A stretch of 64,000 bases of DNA from Diplolepis rosae (taxonomy: Eukaryota > Arthropoda > Insecta > Hymenoptera > Diplolepididae). Within the stretch, counting starts at the first letter, position 1, and each line of letters begins with the position of its first letter. Location: the NCBI GenBank assembly GCA_030998225.1, contig JAPYXD010000459.1, positions 620,001 to 684,000 on the forward strand, in the 5' to 3' direction. Below, piece by piece: positions 10,107-20,985 of the stretch. The notes beneath the pieces are model-generated. The model did no database searches, had not been told where the DNA came from, and saw only the letters and a program-made list of their open reading frames with translations. Made by a program: the position numbers and the translations under genes.

Positions 10107-10734
10107 GGTAGTACGATCACAAAAATTAGACCTCAGGCAAAAATAGATAATTTTGCTTTCAAGAATAGCAATATTATTATTGAAGGGCTAATTTGAAAGA
10201 GAAAAGATTATTTTTTATGAAAAAAATTTGAAACACAAAAAATAATGTTATTAATAAATTTTATTTTCTTATCGCTTCCAGCCAAATTTTTAAAAATGAT
10301 GCGATTCTAATAAATCACGGTTCATTTTTTTAGAAAAAAGATTCTCTACAACTTGACCGTTTCTTATTTTTGAAATTGAATCAATTATTATCAAATACAG
10401 CAATTTGTTTATAAAAATTTTGTTTTGAAAAATTGTTTTTTTATAATTTCAGCCATTAAATAATTTATTTTCAAAAATCGGAAACGATCAAGTTGTAGAG
10501 AATCTTTTTCTTATAAAAATGAACCGTGAGTTATTAGAATCGCATCAGTTTTAAAAATTTGGTTCGAAGCGATAAGAAAATAAGTTTGGGCAAAAATGAA
10601 ATTTATTAATAACATTATTTTTTTGTGTTTCAAACTTTTTCCATGAAAAATAATCTTTTCTCTTTCAAATAGCCCTTCAATAATAATATTGCTATTCTTG
10701 AAAGCAAAATTATCTATTTTTGCCTGAGGTCTAA
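10107..10734. mobile_element. Palindromic MITE with TTAA target, long form
   Basis: The element begins GGTAGTACGATCAC directly after TTAA (10103-10106) and is an almost continuous inverted repeat about 300 bp per arm. The right end stops about 15-20 bases short of the complementary terminus. A short complete copy lies at 39181-39509. TTAA targets suggest piggyBac mobilisation, although GGTAG ends are not the classical CCC. It lies in the last intron or 3' part of the THAP-type gene. Confidence 0.8.
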
Positions 10735-10868
10735 ACTGTAAATATTTATTTTTTGCACCGTATTAATGTTATTACTTTTTCCAATTTCTAAAAGAAAAAT
10801 TTTCTCCTGCTGTGATTGAAGAGTGAAAAGACGCTAAGTAAATATAAATCAAGAAGTTTCAATAATGA

Positions 10869-10905
10869 AATAAAATTATTTTCACAAAAAGCTACTGTCT
10901 TTATT
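10869..10905. terminator. Convergent poly(A) signals
   Basis: AATAAA on + at 10869-10874 and on - (forward TTTATT) at 10900-10905 would serve the THAP-type gene and the 95-residue gene respectively, giving tail-to-tail 3' ends about 30 bases apart. This is inferred from the motif and position. Confidence 0.4.
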
Positions 10906-11798
10906 CATTTTTACCTTCATTTTCATAAACTTTTCTGTTGTGTTATACAATTTAATTCTCATTGAGTGCGCCGCATATGATACACTCAAAACTAGTTTAT
11001 ATAAACCTGTATACATTGCAATTAAACCTACTACATAAAAATTTGTATCTAATATGTATAAACAACATGATTCGTTGATGTAAAAACATTTTAAAATACA
11101 TGGAAAAAGTTGTATAAGTACACTCATTAATAAAATTCATAATTACAGACCACAATGTTATAACTGTGATCTTATGCTATAAAGAACTTTTATATAAATT
11201 CTATAAATATATATCTTAAGAAAACTCTAATTATGCAGCTCAATGTTATAATTGTCCTATATGAAATTTCAATACATAAGCCTAGTAATTTTACATAAAA
11301 CGTGGTAAAATTAAAATGATTTACATTGTGAATATCCCATTAAAAAAAATATCACGGAAAAAGAATATAAAATAGTTGTATGAATGATACAAAACTTCAC
11401 ATAAAAAATAAAATGTAAATAAAAATATATGTATGCAATATTTCATACTTTCAACTGTATATATACTTATTAAAATATTAGGCGTGGTATTGGTTATTAT
11501 GCCATTATTCACCAAATAAGAAATTCGATTTTAGTCATTCCATTTTCATTTCATGAAATAAGTTTATAAAATCATTCTAGTTTTATTCCTAAATTTGATT
11601 CTCAATTCCACCTCGTGAGTATTACAGAAATATATGTAACACTAGCACAGGCATTACACTTGTCCGATTAATCTGACAGAAAATTCTGTAACGCTAACCG
11701 ATGCCTCCGTAAAAATACTATAATTCAATGAGTAATTCAAAAATGGAATGACCCTTCATATTTACAATTCGTAGTACACATCCAAACTGTTTCTAGAA

Positions 11799-12086
11799 CT
11801 AACTTGAAAATCTATTTACATGGAATAAAACCTGATTAACATCATTAACACTTTTCAGTCTCTCCACTCGAACGTAAGGACAAAATTTCTCTTTCAGATA
11901 TATTTCCACGTCCAAATTCCCTCTAATTATTATTTTCCGTTTGGTGATACCATCTTCCATGTTCAAAAAAGCAATATAAGGGTACTTATCCATTCTAAGT
12001 ATTCCCCATTCACGATCTGGGGGTAAACGTATCAAATGTAACTGCTCCTTCAGTTTAGTGAAAGTGAATTCTGCCGCCTGGGCCAT
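11799..12086 (-). CDS. Small unrecognised protein, 95 residues
   Basis: The frame starts at ATG 12086, five bases after a good splice acceptor (TTATTTGCAG on the minus strand). A donor CAG/GTAAGTAAG is found upstream, near 12400, so a non-coding first exon is likely. The protein is soluble and mixed-charge, with FTFTKLKEQLHLIRLPPDREWG at the N-terminus, two beta-rich stretches (YIAFLNMED, KRKIIIRGNLDVEIYL) and no signal peptide, membrane segment or cysteine motif. Codon use is even and there are no stops, so it reads like a real gene. I do not recognise the family. It converges with the THAP-type gene. Other exons may exist. Confidence 0.55.
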   Translation of the reverse strand: MAQAAEFTFTKLKEQLHLIRLPPDREWGILRMDKYPYIAFLNMEDGITKRKIIIRGNLDVEIYLKEKFCPYVRVERLKSVNDVNQVLFHVNRFSS

Positions 12087-12090
12087 TAGT

Positions 12091-12540
12091 TCTGCAAATA
12101 ATAAAGTAAAATAATTATAAAGAAGAAAACAAATTCTAATTTAAGTAAGTGCAGTAAATTAGAAATTGTATGAACATTAACACACTTCTTCACTGTTCCC
12201 TTTATGTCTGTAAAATATTGCAAAAATATCAAATAATCGTAATTCATAATCATAATGTTGCTATTTATAATTTAATTTACGATTTCTTTATCTTTCTTGT
12301 GCCTCAAAAAATGAAAATTTATCATAAAAAGACAAGTTCAATCATATAACTAGATGTATATCTGGAAATTATTTTATTGTATATTTTCCTTACTTACCTG
12401 TCTTAAGTTTCGTACGACTTCCAAAAAGTTTATTGCAGAAAATATTGACATTAAATTTATTATTTAATACATGGATAAATAATTTTATAAATAATATTTA
12501 ATAATTGTCCGTTTTAGGTTATATTATTGTATTATCATGG
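12091..12540 (-). other. Intron and 5' UTR of the 95-residue gene
   Basis: The minus-strand acceptor sits at about 12092 and the donor (GTAAGTAAGG) near 12400. The rest is AT-rich. The transcription start is probably between 12420 and 12560. No other feature is seen. Confidence 0.4.
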
Positions 12541-13136
12541 TAGCGGACATATTGAACCATTTGTTCATACTAGCGCCACGCACGGAAAGTTCGGGCGAAT
12601 ACTTCCCGAAAAAAAGTGCTCATTTTCAGTTACATTACTTTGGTCTCCTTATGTCTATTCTCCATGTGTACAGTACAGGGATGTAAAATTTCATGAAACT
12701 TTGGTCCAAGGGCGGTTTCACACTTCAGCTAGCTAGCTAGCAGCCGCATATGCAGTACGTTTGTGTGTTGATAGAACAGAAACAAAAGATATATATCTCC
12801 CTCAAATAGGCAGCGGGAATGTTCAAACTGAGTGCAATTTGTTGTTTATGGTGGTTGTGTAATTCATCAGATTCATCACCCACGAAATTCCAAAATCAGG
12901 GGTGCGTCCTGGAAATCTCACCATAGTTGCAGAGATGAGTATGTAATTTGCTCCAGGTAATTTACTTCATTTTTCATAATATTTTACCATGTATTTTATA
13001 TGTCTAGTTTTCTATACAATGTACTGATAGAGAGTAAATTACATAAAACACGTATTTAACATAAAAACCTTGGGCTAGCGTGAATGCACAACCCTGCCAT
13101 GGTGGAAAAGGACAGTTTCATCATCTGGTTTCATAC
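12541..13136. other. Region without recognised gene
   Basis: The region holds a GC-richer patch (12540-12760) with the inverted GAACAAATGGTYCA motif at 12553-12566, a GCTAGCTAGCTAGC run near 12727 and a possible splice donor near 12957. No supported coding region was found. Confidence 0.4.
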
Positions 13137-13138
13137 TA

Positions 13139-13942
13139 TAGTAAAACCCCGTTTATCGCAACACCCGTTTATCGCAACTCCCGTTTACTGCAACTTGTCT
13201 CTCCCGTATATCGCAATAAACCCTACCATTTTTTCCCCCTCTTATTAGTAGAAGGAGTGGTCACGTGATTCTTAAGGATAGGCGGGAATACCCCTCACTT
13301 TTAAATTTGTGATGCATATATTTATATGAATTTTCGTATATTAAGGAGATATGAAATTATTTGTAGCCATTAATTCATTAAAAGGATTTTATTACATTTT
13401 TTTAAGCGTCTTTGGAATCCGTACTTATTTTGAGAGGTACATTTTTTTTCTCATGAAATACATAAATGTTTTTGAAATTCTTTATTTAGCAGTTCTTCCC
13501 AAACTATCGTTTATGTATATATTGTTACATATTTGTGTTTTATATGTAACAGAAAAATATATACATTTTTCACATTTCAATGTATATTATTATGACAAAT
13601 TATAGCATGAATTGTGCCTAGTACAGCAATCGCTTTACCAATTGCGAATCAATTGTTTCACAAAATGCGGGAATATTTCTACTGAAAAAAATTCAATCAT
13701 GCATTTGAAAATTATGAGGGAAATATGTAAGCTTTAAAGTAATTAAAATTTATTGTTTGTACTAGTAGTTTACGTACCATCGTTCGGTTCCACGTTTTCA
13801 CTCATTTATAATTGCACGTATAATGATAATGTGCTGATAATCAGTTGTTCAAGCTGGTGGCGAAGAAGTGGGAACCCCTCCGTTTTTGCGATAAACGGGA
13901 GGCATTTGATTGGAAGGTGTTGCGATAAACGGGGTTTTACTG
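13139..13942. mobile_element. Non-autonomous pogo/Tigger-like element
   Basis: The ends are TAGTAAAACCCCGTTTATCG and the complement of CGATAAACGGGGTTTTACTG, about 28 bp inverted, flanked by TA (13137-13138 and 13943-13944). CAGTAAAACC-type ends and TA targets are characteristic of pogo/Tigger. At 13147-13220 the unit CCCGTTTATCGCAAC is repeated about four times. No transposase frame remains; a 84-codon AT-rich frame inside is not convincing. Confidence 0.75.
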
Positions 13943-13991
13943 TACCATGTCTGCACCGTCGGTTTAAGATAAAAATTAATCATTGGTTAGA

Positions 13992-14702
13992 GTAGGACCA
14001 CGAAGGAATAATAAGGAGACCTATCCCCATGTAAGCGACGTAAGCGACTTGGCAAGATCAACGGCACGGTAAGTGCCCGGCTTGTAAGTTGGAAGTAGTG
14101 GAAAGGAGTGCGCAAGTGCGCAGATGTCCTCTTCTTACTCATGGGAAAATGTGCGAGTGAGACGAATTTGTCAAATTATCAAATTGATCTAAGCCAGAAT
14201 GGTTATGTTCATTGATTTTTTGATCATTTGCAAGTGGCAGATATTTGTTCAATTTCAATTTAGTTTGAAAAAAATATATCCAATATAATAAGATTGTAAA
14301 TCTTGAAATTGAAATTATATTATTTGTTATTACTTCGTAAATCATGTGTTAAATAATGTTGAATAGTTTTTTCCTTTAAAGGTGAGGAAATTTAATCCGA
14401 GAAATTTTGAAGATTTTTAAGATCGCATACAATATAATATAACGTATTCAATATAATAAATTTTTTCTTAGCAATGTTGTGTCGCGTACCGGGTTGCATA
14501 ACCTCTCTGGCTTAGATCAATTTGACAAGTTCGTCTCACTCGCACACTTTCCCGTGAGCAAGAGGACTACTGCGCACTTGCGCACTCCTTTCCACTACTT
14601 CCAACTTAAAAGCCGGGCACTTACCGTGCCATTGCTCCTGCCAGATTCGGAAAAGTTTCCCATGGCAGTTTGGTCTTCTTATTATTCCTTCGTGAGTAGG
14701 AC
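13992..14702. mobile_element. Foldback element with arms of about 200 bp
   Basis: The left arm (13992-14205) is the near-complement of the right arm (14498-14702); for example GTGCGCAAGTGCGCA faces TGCGCACTTGCGCAC, and CTAAGCCAGA faces TCTGGCTTAG. The AT-rich centre is about 290 bp. No transposase and no clear target duplication were found. Confidence 0.75.
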
Positions 14703-15011
14703 ATAACTATTTTTGTTTCATTCAAATCAATAGTATTCGTATCCTAATAGCATGCAGGTCAGTGGGATAAAGAACGTCTGCATACGCTGGTGAGTTACAT
14801 ACATGATTTCCCCATCCTATATACAGTATTCATGGTGTAAGCACAATTACATGGAGCCAAAGGAGCAGCCCTAGTGTAACGATATAGGTTTTAGGGTTAT
14901 AGAACCCTCAACCCAATTACATTTACGAAAAATGGTGTAGCTCGAAGCGAGACAATCGACTTGCGGTATATCGATTCGATTATCAAAATGGCGACATGAT
15001 TCTGATTCAGA
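14703..15011. other. Spacer without recognised gene
   Basis: This short intergenic stretch, with TATCGATTCGATTATC near 14972, shows no reading frame or repeat I can assign. Confidence 0.3.
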
Positions 15012-15013
15012 TA

Positions 15014-16275
15014 AAGGGTTTTCCAATAGGGACATAACAATGTCGTATCTTTCTATGAACGCACCCTTAAACTTCTTTAATGAACTGTCAATGTCAAAAC
15101 ATTAGTTAAAGTCAACATTTTCATCGTGGTAAAGTTCACGAACCAGCAACGTTTGGAAATTATTAAAAATTACTACCGCATTTCTGAGTCGGTGGTCGCA
15201 ACTTTAAGAGCACTTAATCCAATTTTCGGCCGTAATAATCGTCCCACCCGGCAGGCTGTGCGTGCTATAGTGGATAAATTCGAGACCAAATTTACACTAT
15301 TGGACGTTCCGGTGCCAAAAAGACGTCGTATTGCTCGAAGCGAAGGAATAATTGCAGCCGTAAGTGCATCGATTCAAAATGAGCCAAATCAGTCGATTCC
15401 ACGTCGTTCTCAAGAATTGGGCATCGCTCAAACGACATTGTGGCGTATTATGTGAAAAGATCTTCGCCTACATGCATTCAAGATTAAATTGACTCAAGAA
15501 CTAAAGCCACTTGATCATTTGAAACGCCGAAACTTCTCCAATTGGGCTCTGGCAAAGCTTGAAGAAAATGAAGAATTTCATCGAAAAATCATCTTAAGCG
15601 ATGAAGCTCATTTCTGGCTCAATGGCTTTGTTACTAAGCAAAATATGCGTTATTGGTCAGCAACAAACCCAAATGTGCTTCTTAAGACACCGTTGCATCC
15701 GTAAAATTTTCCACTTTTCGTGGATGAAAACGACCGTCATGTTACCGTCAATGGAGAGCGCTATCGTGCTATGTTGGAAGATTATTTATGGCCAGAATTG
15801 GATGAACTTGACATCAACGATATGTGGTTTCAACAAGGCGGTGCCACTAGCCACACAGTACGCGTCATAATCGATTTATTGAAAGGCAAATTCGGTGAAA
15901 GTGTTATCTCGAGAAATGGTCCGATCGAATGGCCGCCTCGTTCATGCGATCTAACGCCATTGGATTTATTTTTATGGGGCCATATCAAGTCACTGGTCTA
16001 TGCCAACAAGCCAGCAACTTTAGACGACCTCAAAGACAACATCCAACGCGAAATTGACACCGTTCCGGTCGAAATGTGTGCCAGAGTGGTGGAAAATTGG
16101 GTTCAAAGAATCGACCGCTGTAAACGGGCTCGTGATGGTCATATGACCGATATCGAATTTCATTCGTAAAATGTAATGCTTGCACTACACCCACAATAGA
16201 TTTGAACTCAATATCTCAAATATTTCTTTGTTTTGTTCATAGATAAAATTGTTATGTCCCTATTGGAAAATCCTT
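15014..16275 (+). mobile_element. Mariner-like element of the DD41D type, copy 1
   Basis: Inverted termini AAGGGTTTTCCAATAGGGAC, about 27 bp, are flanked by TA (15012-15013 and 16276-16277). The 1262-bp body holds one transposase gene. Copy 2 at 28915-29765 is a deletion derivative with the same ends. Confidence 0.9.
15126..16169 (+). pseudogene. DD41D mariner-family transposase, inactivated
   Basis: One phase runs throughout, beginning MVKFTNQQRLEIIKNYY, a helix-turn-helix N-terminus, with basic PVPKRRRIAR near residue 55. It is broken by TGA at 15453-15455 and TAA at 15702-15704. The catalytic motifs are: first Asp in ILSDEAHFWLNG; second expected in WFQQDGA but WFQQGGA here (Asp to Gly); third in CDLTPLDLFLWG. 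Spacing from the second position to the last Asp is 41 residues, as in the DD41D (rosa-like) branch. The stretch after LLKTPLHP is shorter than family members usually are. The copy cannot transpose itself. Confidence 0.85.
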
Positions 16276-16501
16276 TATAAGTAATAATGCTAACGCTTCA
16301 TTATTGATTTAGAAAAGCAAATTGGGAAGAATATTTTCTTATCAAGTCTTCTTTATTATGAAATGACTGTTTATACTAATCATTTATAATTTAAATCATA
16401 ACGTTAAATAAGAATTTAGACCTTATCGATTATAACTAATTTTTGGTAAAAAGGCGATCTGAATAAACAACCGGTGCCGCGCAAAGGTTTGAATCAAGGT
16501 A

Positions 16502-17636
16502 CACGGAAAAAATTTGTCGCTTAAAATTTAACAGACTATTCGAAGAATCGTGGACAGAAAGTAAAATCGGAGAAACTCTTGTAAGGTTTCAATGACTTTT
16601 AGGAAATAGTAGAAAAAAGTCGACTAACTTTTAGAAAACCAGGTCGAAGAAAAAAAGTCGCGTATTTACTATTATAAAAGTATTTTAAACACTAACTGAT
16701 CTTTTCTAAGAAGTAATGAAAAGTTTCATAATCTTTGGATTCATTTGTCATAGATTTTAAAAGACTATCGAATAATTTGAAATAAAAGTAATTCAAACAA
16801 ATAGTTTTGTAAATTGTATTCTAAAGTCCATCAGATTTTATATGCCGTCTTCTAAAATTTCTTCGACAGTCGCAAAAAGCGATGCGCAGAAACGTAATTC
16901 GTAGCATCGCACAGCAGACAATGCAGCTCAGCTTTATGTTTTTGTAATAATTTTGGTTAGATTTTGAGATTACGTGTCGTTTAGTTTCGTTTGAATCTGG
17001 ATTGAAGCGTACATTGAAGAATTAGTTCCGAGTAAGTATATGTTTACCTTGATAAAGTGTATTACGTCAAATTTGAAATTGATCTATTATTTTAGATTTG
17101 CCTTCAAACTCTGAATGTGATCCAAATATTTTACACAAGTCTCCATGACATGTAACGGATATGCGGGTTAAGGCGTGCGATTAGAATTAGGTTAGGATGC
17201 GTGCGTGCGTGCGAGCGTTCGATTCTCGGTGCTGCGAAGTGTTTATAAAAAATTGCGTTTCTGTAATGTGCAGTGTTAAATATAATGGTAAGTTCATATT
17301 AGGATTATATAGGTAATGTAAAAGTGAAAAATAATTAACTATATAAGTGCAGGATCATATCACAGAAAATAATATTTTCCTTTTTACACTGTTCAAAATT
17401 TTCTTCGACTGTCACTTAGACTTTCGATGCCTGGTTTAGAGACAATGGAACCCAACCCACGGTGTTTTAAATTTTCCGCGACTGTCACTTAAACTTTCGA
17501 ATTTACGTTTTACATTTTCAGCGACTATCTATCATATTCTTCAATAAGGAGGCTCATAATGTTTAGTCGACTTTCTAACCTATCCACGAGTATTATACAA
17601 AGTCGATGACTTTTTAAGCGACAAATTTTTTCCGTG
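16502..17636. mobile_element. 1.1-kb non-autonomous element with CACGGAAAAAATTTG ends
   Basis: Perfect inverted termini of about 20 bp (CACGGAAAAAATTTGTCGCT) are flanked by TA at 16500-16501 and 17637-17638. The interior has no transposase. It includes repeated CGACTGTCACTTARACTTTCG phrases (17407 and 17473) and a GC-richer block at 17160-17290 ending in ATG/GTAAGT, which resembles a captured first exon. It belongs with the other TA-flanked CACGGA elements here. Confidence 0.8.
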
Positions 17637-17870
17637 TAGATAGATAAACCGTTTACATTTTATAAAAAAAGCTAAAACCGTAAGTATCAACGCATAAATA
17701 ACTTCATCTTTCTTTATTGCAATATTACAACATATTAGTACGACGTAAAAATGTTAAAACACGTGTAAGAATGTTTGGAGTGCGAGGTATTACGTCATTG
17801 TTATGATCACGAATGACTGATATGGCTATTTATAGTAGTAGAACGTGCCTTAGCCTCAAAAAGGACCGGA

Positions 17871-18689
17871 TGTAATGTTTATAAAAATTTTAGGGAATGT
17901 CAACCTTTGGACTTCCGATGTTTATAATATCACTCATCACCTAAGTCTAAATGCGTCGTAAAATCGATAGGAGGAGCCATGTGACCTTTTGCGCTAGTCG
18001 TCGAGCAGGAATAAAATTGTGTGACCTCGGCAATATGATTGGCCGTGAGCCACTTGGAGGGAGTAATCCCCACCCAGAAACTATGTTATAAATATAAGCG
18101 TATCTCTGAAGTGCGCTGGAGAAAAAAGTTTTCTTCGAATCTCTATGTAACCATTAAATTTGTCAAAATTCTTGAACACTGATAGGAATGGTTTGGGAGT
18201 TTTAGCCATTCGGTTGTAGGTTGGGAATTTATAATTGTATTTATAAAATAATATGTCTCTCTGAATAACGCAGAATGTTTAATACAGAAATCAAAATATT
18301 GTAAGTGAAACTGGTCGAATCAGAAATATAATATGGGAAGGCGAACAATACATTTTTCCATAGCAACCAATAATATGGTTGATTCGTTCATATTTATTCA
18401 GTTATAATCGGATGGTTAAAATACAAATCTCATATTGCTGTATCTATGACAGCAATAAGGTAAGGTTAAATTAATCATGAATATCGTTGTAACAGCCATT
18501 CCTTTCTATCAGTGAAGTCTTGAATTATTTGTGTAATAGTTAAATAAATTGTGACTTAGTATATTCAAAAATTCTGTCTCTGTTGATTTTGGTTTTAACC
18601 AATCAACAGTATTAAGATCCCTTATTATCCGCCCAATCAGAAGATAGAACTTCTCCTGACACCGATAAATTGAATCATCGGACATTACA
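17871..18689 (+). mobile_element. Probable solo LTR
   Basis: The 819-bp segment starts TGTAATGT and ends ACATTACA, a perfect 8-bp inverted repeat with TG...CA. It has a TATA box (TATAAATATAAG, about 18087) and a poly(A) signal (AATAAA, 18543-18548), spaced as in a retroviral LTR. No internal retroelement sequence flanks it. A target duplication is not evident (CCGGA left, CCTAT right), so it may be an LTR left by rearrangement. Confidence 0.6.
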
Positions 18690-20680
18690 CCTATCTGACG
18701 GCTAGATACATTTCGGTTCCCATAGTGATGTCAAATGGAAACTAATCCGTAAGGCAGCGCCACCTCTGTCCTCTCCTATAAAAGTATTGTTTTGCATGGT
18801 TTTCATAAACAAATTTAAACAATTATCAGAAAAATAGAAATATTTCGTTATTTCAAGTCATTGTTTTTAGTTTTTTTTTCTTTTTTTTTCAATGGTGATA
18901 AAGACATAGTTAGCGTTCCCGCTGCATTGGTGACTATGCCCAGACTTTTGTTTATTTTTGAAAATCCATATTTGATAGTGAAACCCACACGTTAAGGATC
19001 CTGGTCTGACTGCAGGTGAGTCCGCCGTCCTAGGGGTGATAACCCCTCATACCTCCCTAGGCCTAAGTATGAGGGCTTTCCGACTTTGACAAGGACCATT
19101 ACAACTCATTGACGGACACACTACAGCATCATCCTCACTCCTTAACGCCCACCTGCAGGGCAGCGCGTCTTCGCTGGCTTCGTTACCTTGACAAACCTGA
19201 GTACAAATCACTCTACACATCCCCTTTCGGGGCAGTTGTCATCGTCCCAGTATCTGCCAAGGCAGCAGGATTTTGCAGTTTGTTAAGAACAATCATGGTT
19301 GCCCGTTGAAATGGGGTTGCATATGCGATACAGGCTCAAGACCAACTTTCATATAGATATATTTACATATGAACGTGGAGTAATCATAAAGATATTATAG
19401 ATAGAGGAGACAAGCCATAGGCCGCTCTGTAAGTGGCAACGTCAGTCTGCAAACTCGGTGAGAGCGAAAGAGAGGGACGATAGGAGGTTATTCTGTCTTT
19501 GTCTACGCGTACCGCGTTAGCCTCGGCGTTAGCGAAAAACAGCCCAGCCCCCTGCATCTCAGCCAGAATGCACGTAATCCGCGAAACGAAAATGTCACAA
19601 GAATTGACCGTGGCCGCTAGAGGCGCTAATTGTTCATGAGGCCTAAATTCATTGTAATGCCTGGGAGAAATGCATGAAAATTACATTTTTGGGGATAAAA
19701 ACTACTTTATCATTTTTTCTTACAACACATTCATCTAGAAAGTTTTAAATATAATTTGAAGCAATTTTTACTGATAGAAAGGGTAATATGCTTAAAATTT
19801 GGGCGAAAATTGTCTTTGTAATTCTGGCTGGAAATTGAAATCAAAGTTCTGTTATCTTCGTTTTAACATTAATAATTACATTGTGATTATTAAATAAAAA
19901 TACGATATATTATTGATATTATATCAGTCTTAAATATTATAATAGAAAAATTGGCTATCGAAATTCCATCAAATTGAATTATAATACGGGTATTAATTAT
20001 ATCATCTTGATTTTTTTAGAAAAATTAGATTTTATTATAGGACATTTTGTATTTTATATTTTAAAACTTCTCAGTAATTGAAAAAATTACATTTTTATGA
20101 ACAAAACTTTCACATAAGGAATGGACGCACATTTGAAAAAGTAACAAATATAAAGAATTTATAAAATTCTTTTATAAGTATTTGAAAACACAAAGAACAA
20201 AGATGTTCGTAATAAATAATAATCAACATAATATACTATAATTTTAACATTACAGTGAATGGCCTTTCCGGTTTTGTATAGTTGTTTTATTTAGAAAGTA
20301 CATCAACGTTTCGACTGATTTTTCGGTCCTTATCAAGACTATAAAAAGGAAATACAAAATGAATATATATAAAAATTTTTGAAGAATTATAAATATAGTA
20401 AAAAGATAATATTTATACAATAAAATTTTTTTGTTTTTTCAATATAAAATATAAAATTAAGAGAAGATAAAAGAGAGAAAGAATAATAATAATAATAAAC
20501 ATACCGTGGATGACATATTTGGTATTTTACTTCCATTCATCAAATTGTTTGATAATTGGTTAAATTTTTATATAAAATTAAATTTTAAAAAATCCATGTT
20601 AAAAGCATATAATTATATTGTAAAATGATCATCATAGCATATTAGTTGCTATGAGAGTTCGTTAAATTTTTTAAAAAATT
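18690..20680. other. Intergenic region, mostly AT-rich
   Basis: No gene was recognised. AGCGCCACCT at 18756-18765 matches, on the minus strand, the core of the Drosophila CTCF motif. A GC-rich stretch at 18990-19310 has a splice-donor-like CAG/GTGAGT at about 19014 and a small hairpin (CCTCATAC...GTATGAGG). Near 20300 lies a phrase CAACGTTTCGACTGATTTTTC that recalls retroelement ribozyme-like sequences but lacks the core. The rest is simple AT-rich DNA. Confidence 0.4.
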
Positions 20681-20689
20681 TTGTTGGGA

Positions 20690-20949
20690 TAACTGGTGTC
20701 AACCTTTTTAGGTTATATTGATAGATTGTTATAGTGAAAACTAAACTTTCTAATTTTTAAAGGTAGTGACATCAAACTGATGTCACTTTGTATGTTTTTA
20801 TTCGTGAGAGATTTTAGAGAAGAACTGACGAGGCCTGCCTGAACCTCTACATATATAGACAGCTAAACCTAGGAGGGGGAGGTCATCAACCTCTACATAT
20901 ATGGGTAACTAAACCTGGGGGAAGGAGGTCATCATCTGGCCTGGTAACA
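20690..20949 (-). mobile_element. Probable 3' LTR of an errantivirus-like element (minus strand)
   Basis: On the minus strand a purine tract AAAAAGGGGAG (20950-20960) is followed by TGTTACCAGGCC, the expected LTR start, 37 bases after the env stop. Within it a unit of about 58 bp is duplicated (20834-20934: CCTCTACATATAT...AAACCT...GGAGGTCATCA twice on +), and an AATAAA lies on the minus strand near 20800. The inner end is uncertain, near 20686-20700. Confidence 0.55.
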
Positions 20950-20985
20950 CTCCCCTTTTTAGACATAAATTAGTCTCTTAATTTA

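Larger units (their letters stand above)
8684..10815 (+). pseudogene. THAP-type zinc-finger protein gene, multi-exon, with an in-frame stop
   Basis: A chain of exons with GT-AG borders, all in phase 0, can be read: ATG alone (8684-8686), 8759-8869, 9197-9385, 9453-9620, 9716-9835, 9934-10053 and perhaps 10795-10815 (ends TGA). Exons 2-3 resemble a THAP DNA-binding domain: CAIC near the start, a conserved Trp (NVWEDAI), CICEAYF where C-x2-H is expected (His is Tyr) and LKPNVIPRK as the C-terminal motif. TAA at 9236-9238 interrupts exon 3 in frame. Exons 5 and 6 are homologous, 40 codons each. THAP proteins bind DNA in transcription control or derive from transposases. The preserved splice sites suggest recent inactivation, a variant, or a sequencing error. 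AATAAA lies at 10869. Confidence 0.6.

Noticed and set aside
13351..13605. 84-codon hydrophobic frame inside the Tigger-like element
   Set aside because: Phe/Tyr/Ile-rich from AT-rich DNA; no transposase motif.
20290..20350. Possible hammerhead-ribozyme-like phrase on the minus strand (GAAAC preceded by a GAC...GTC stem)
   Set aside because: The CUGANGA core is not present (TTGATAA) and no cleavage-site GUC or closing stem was found.
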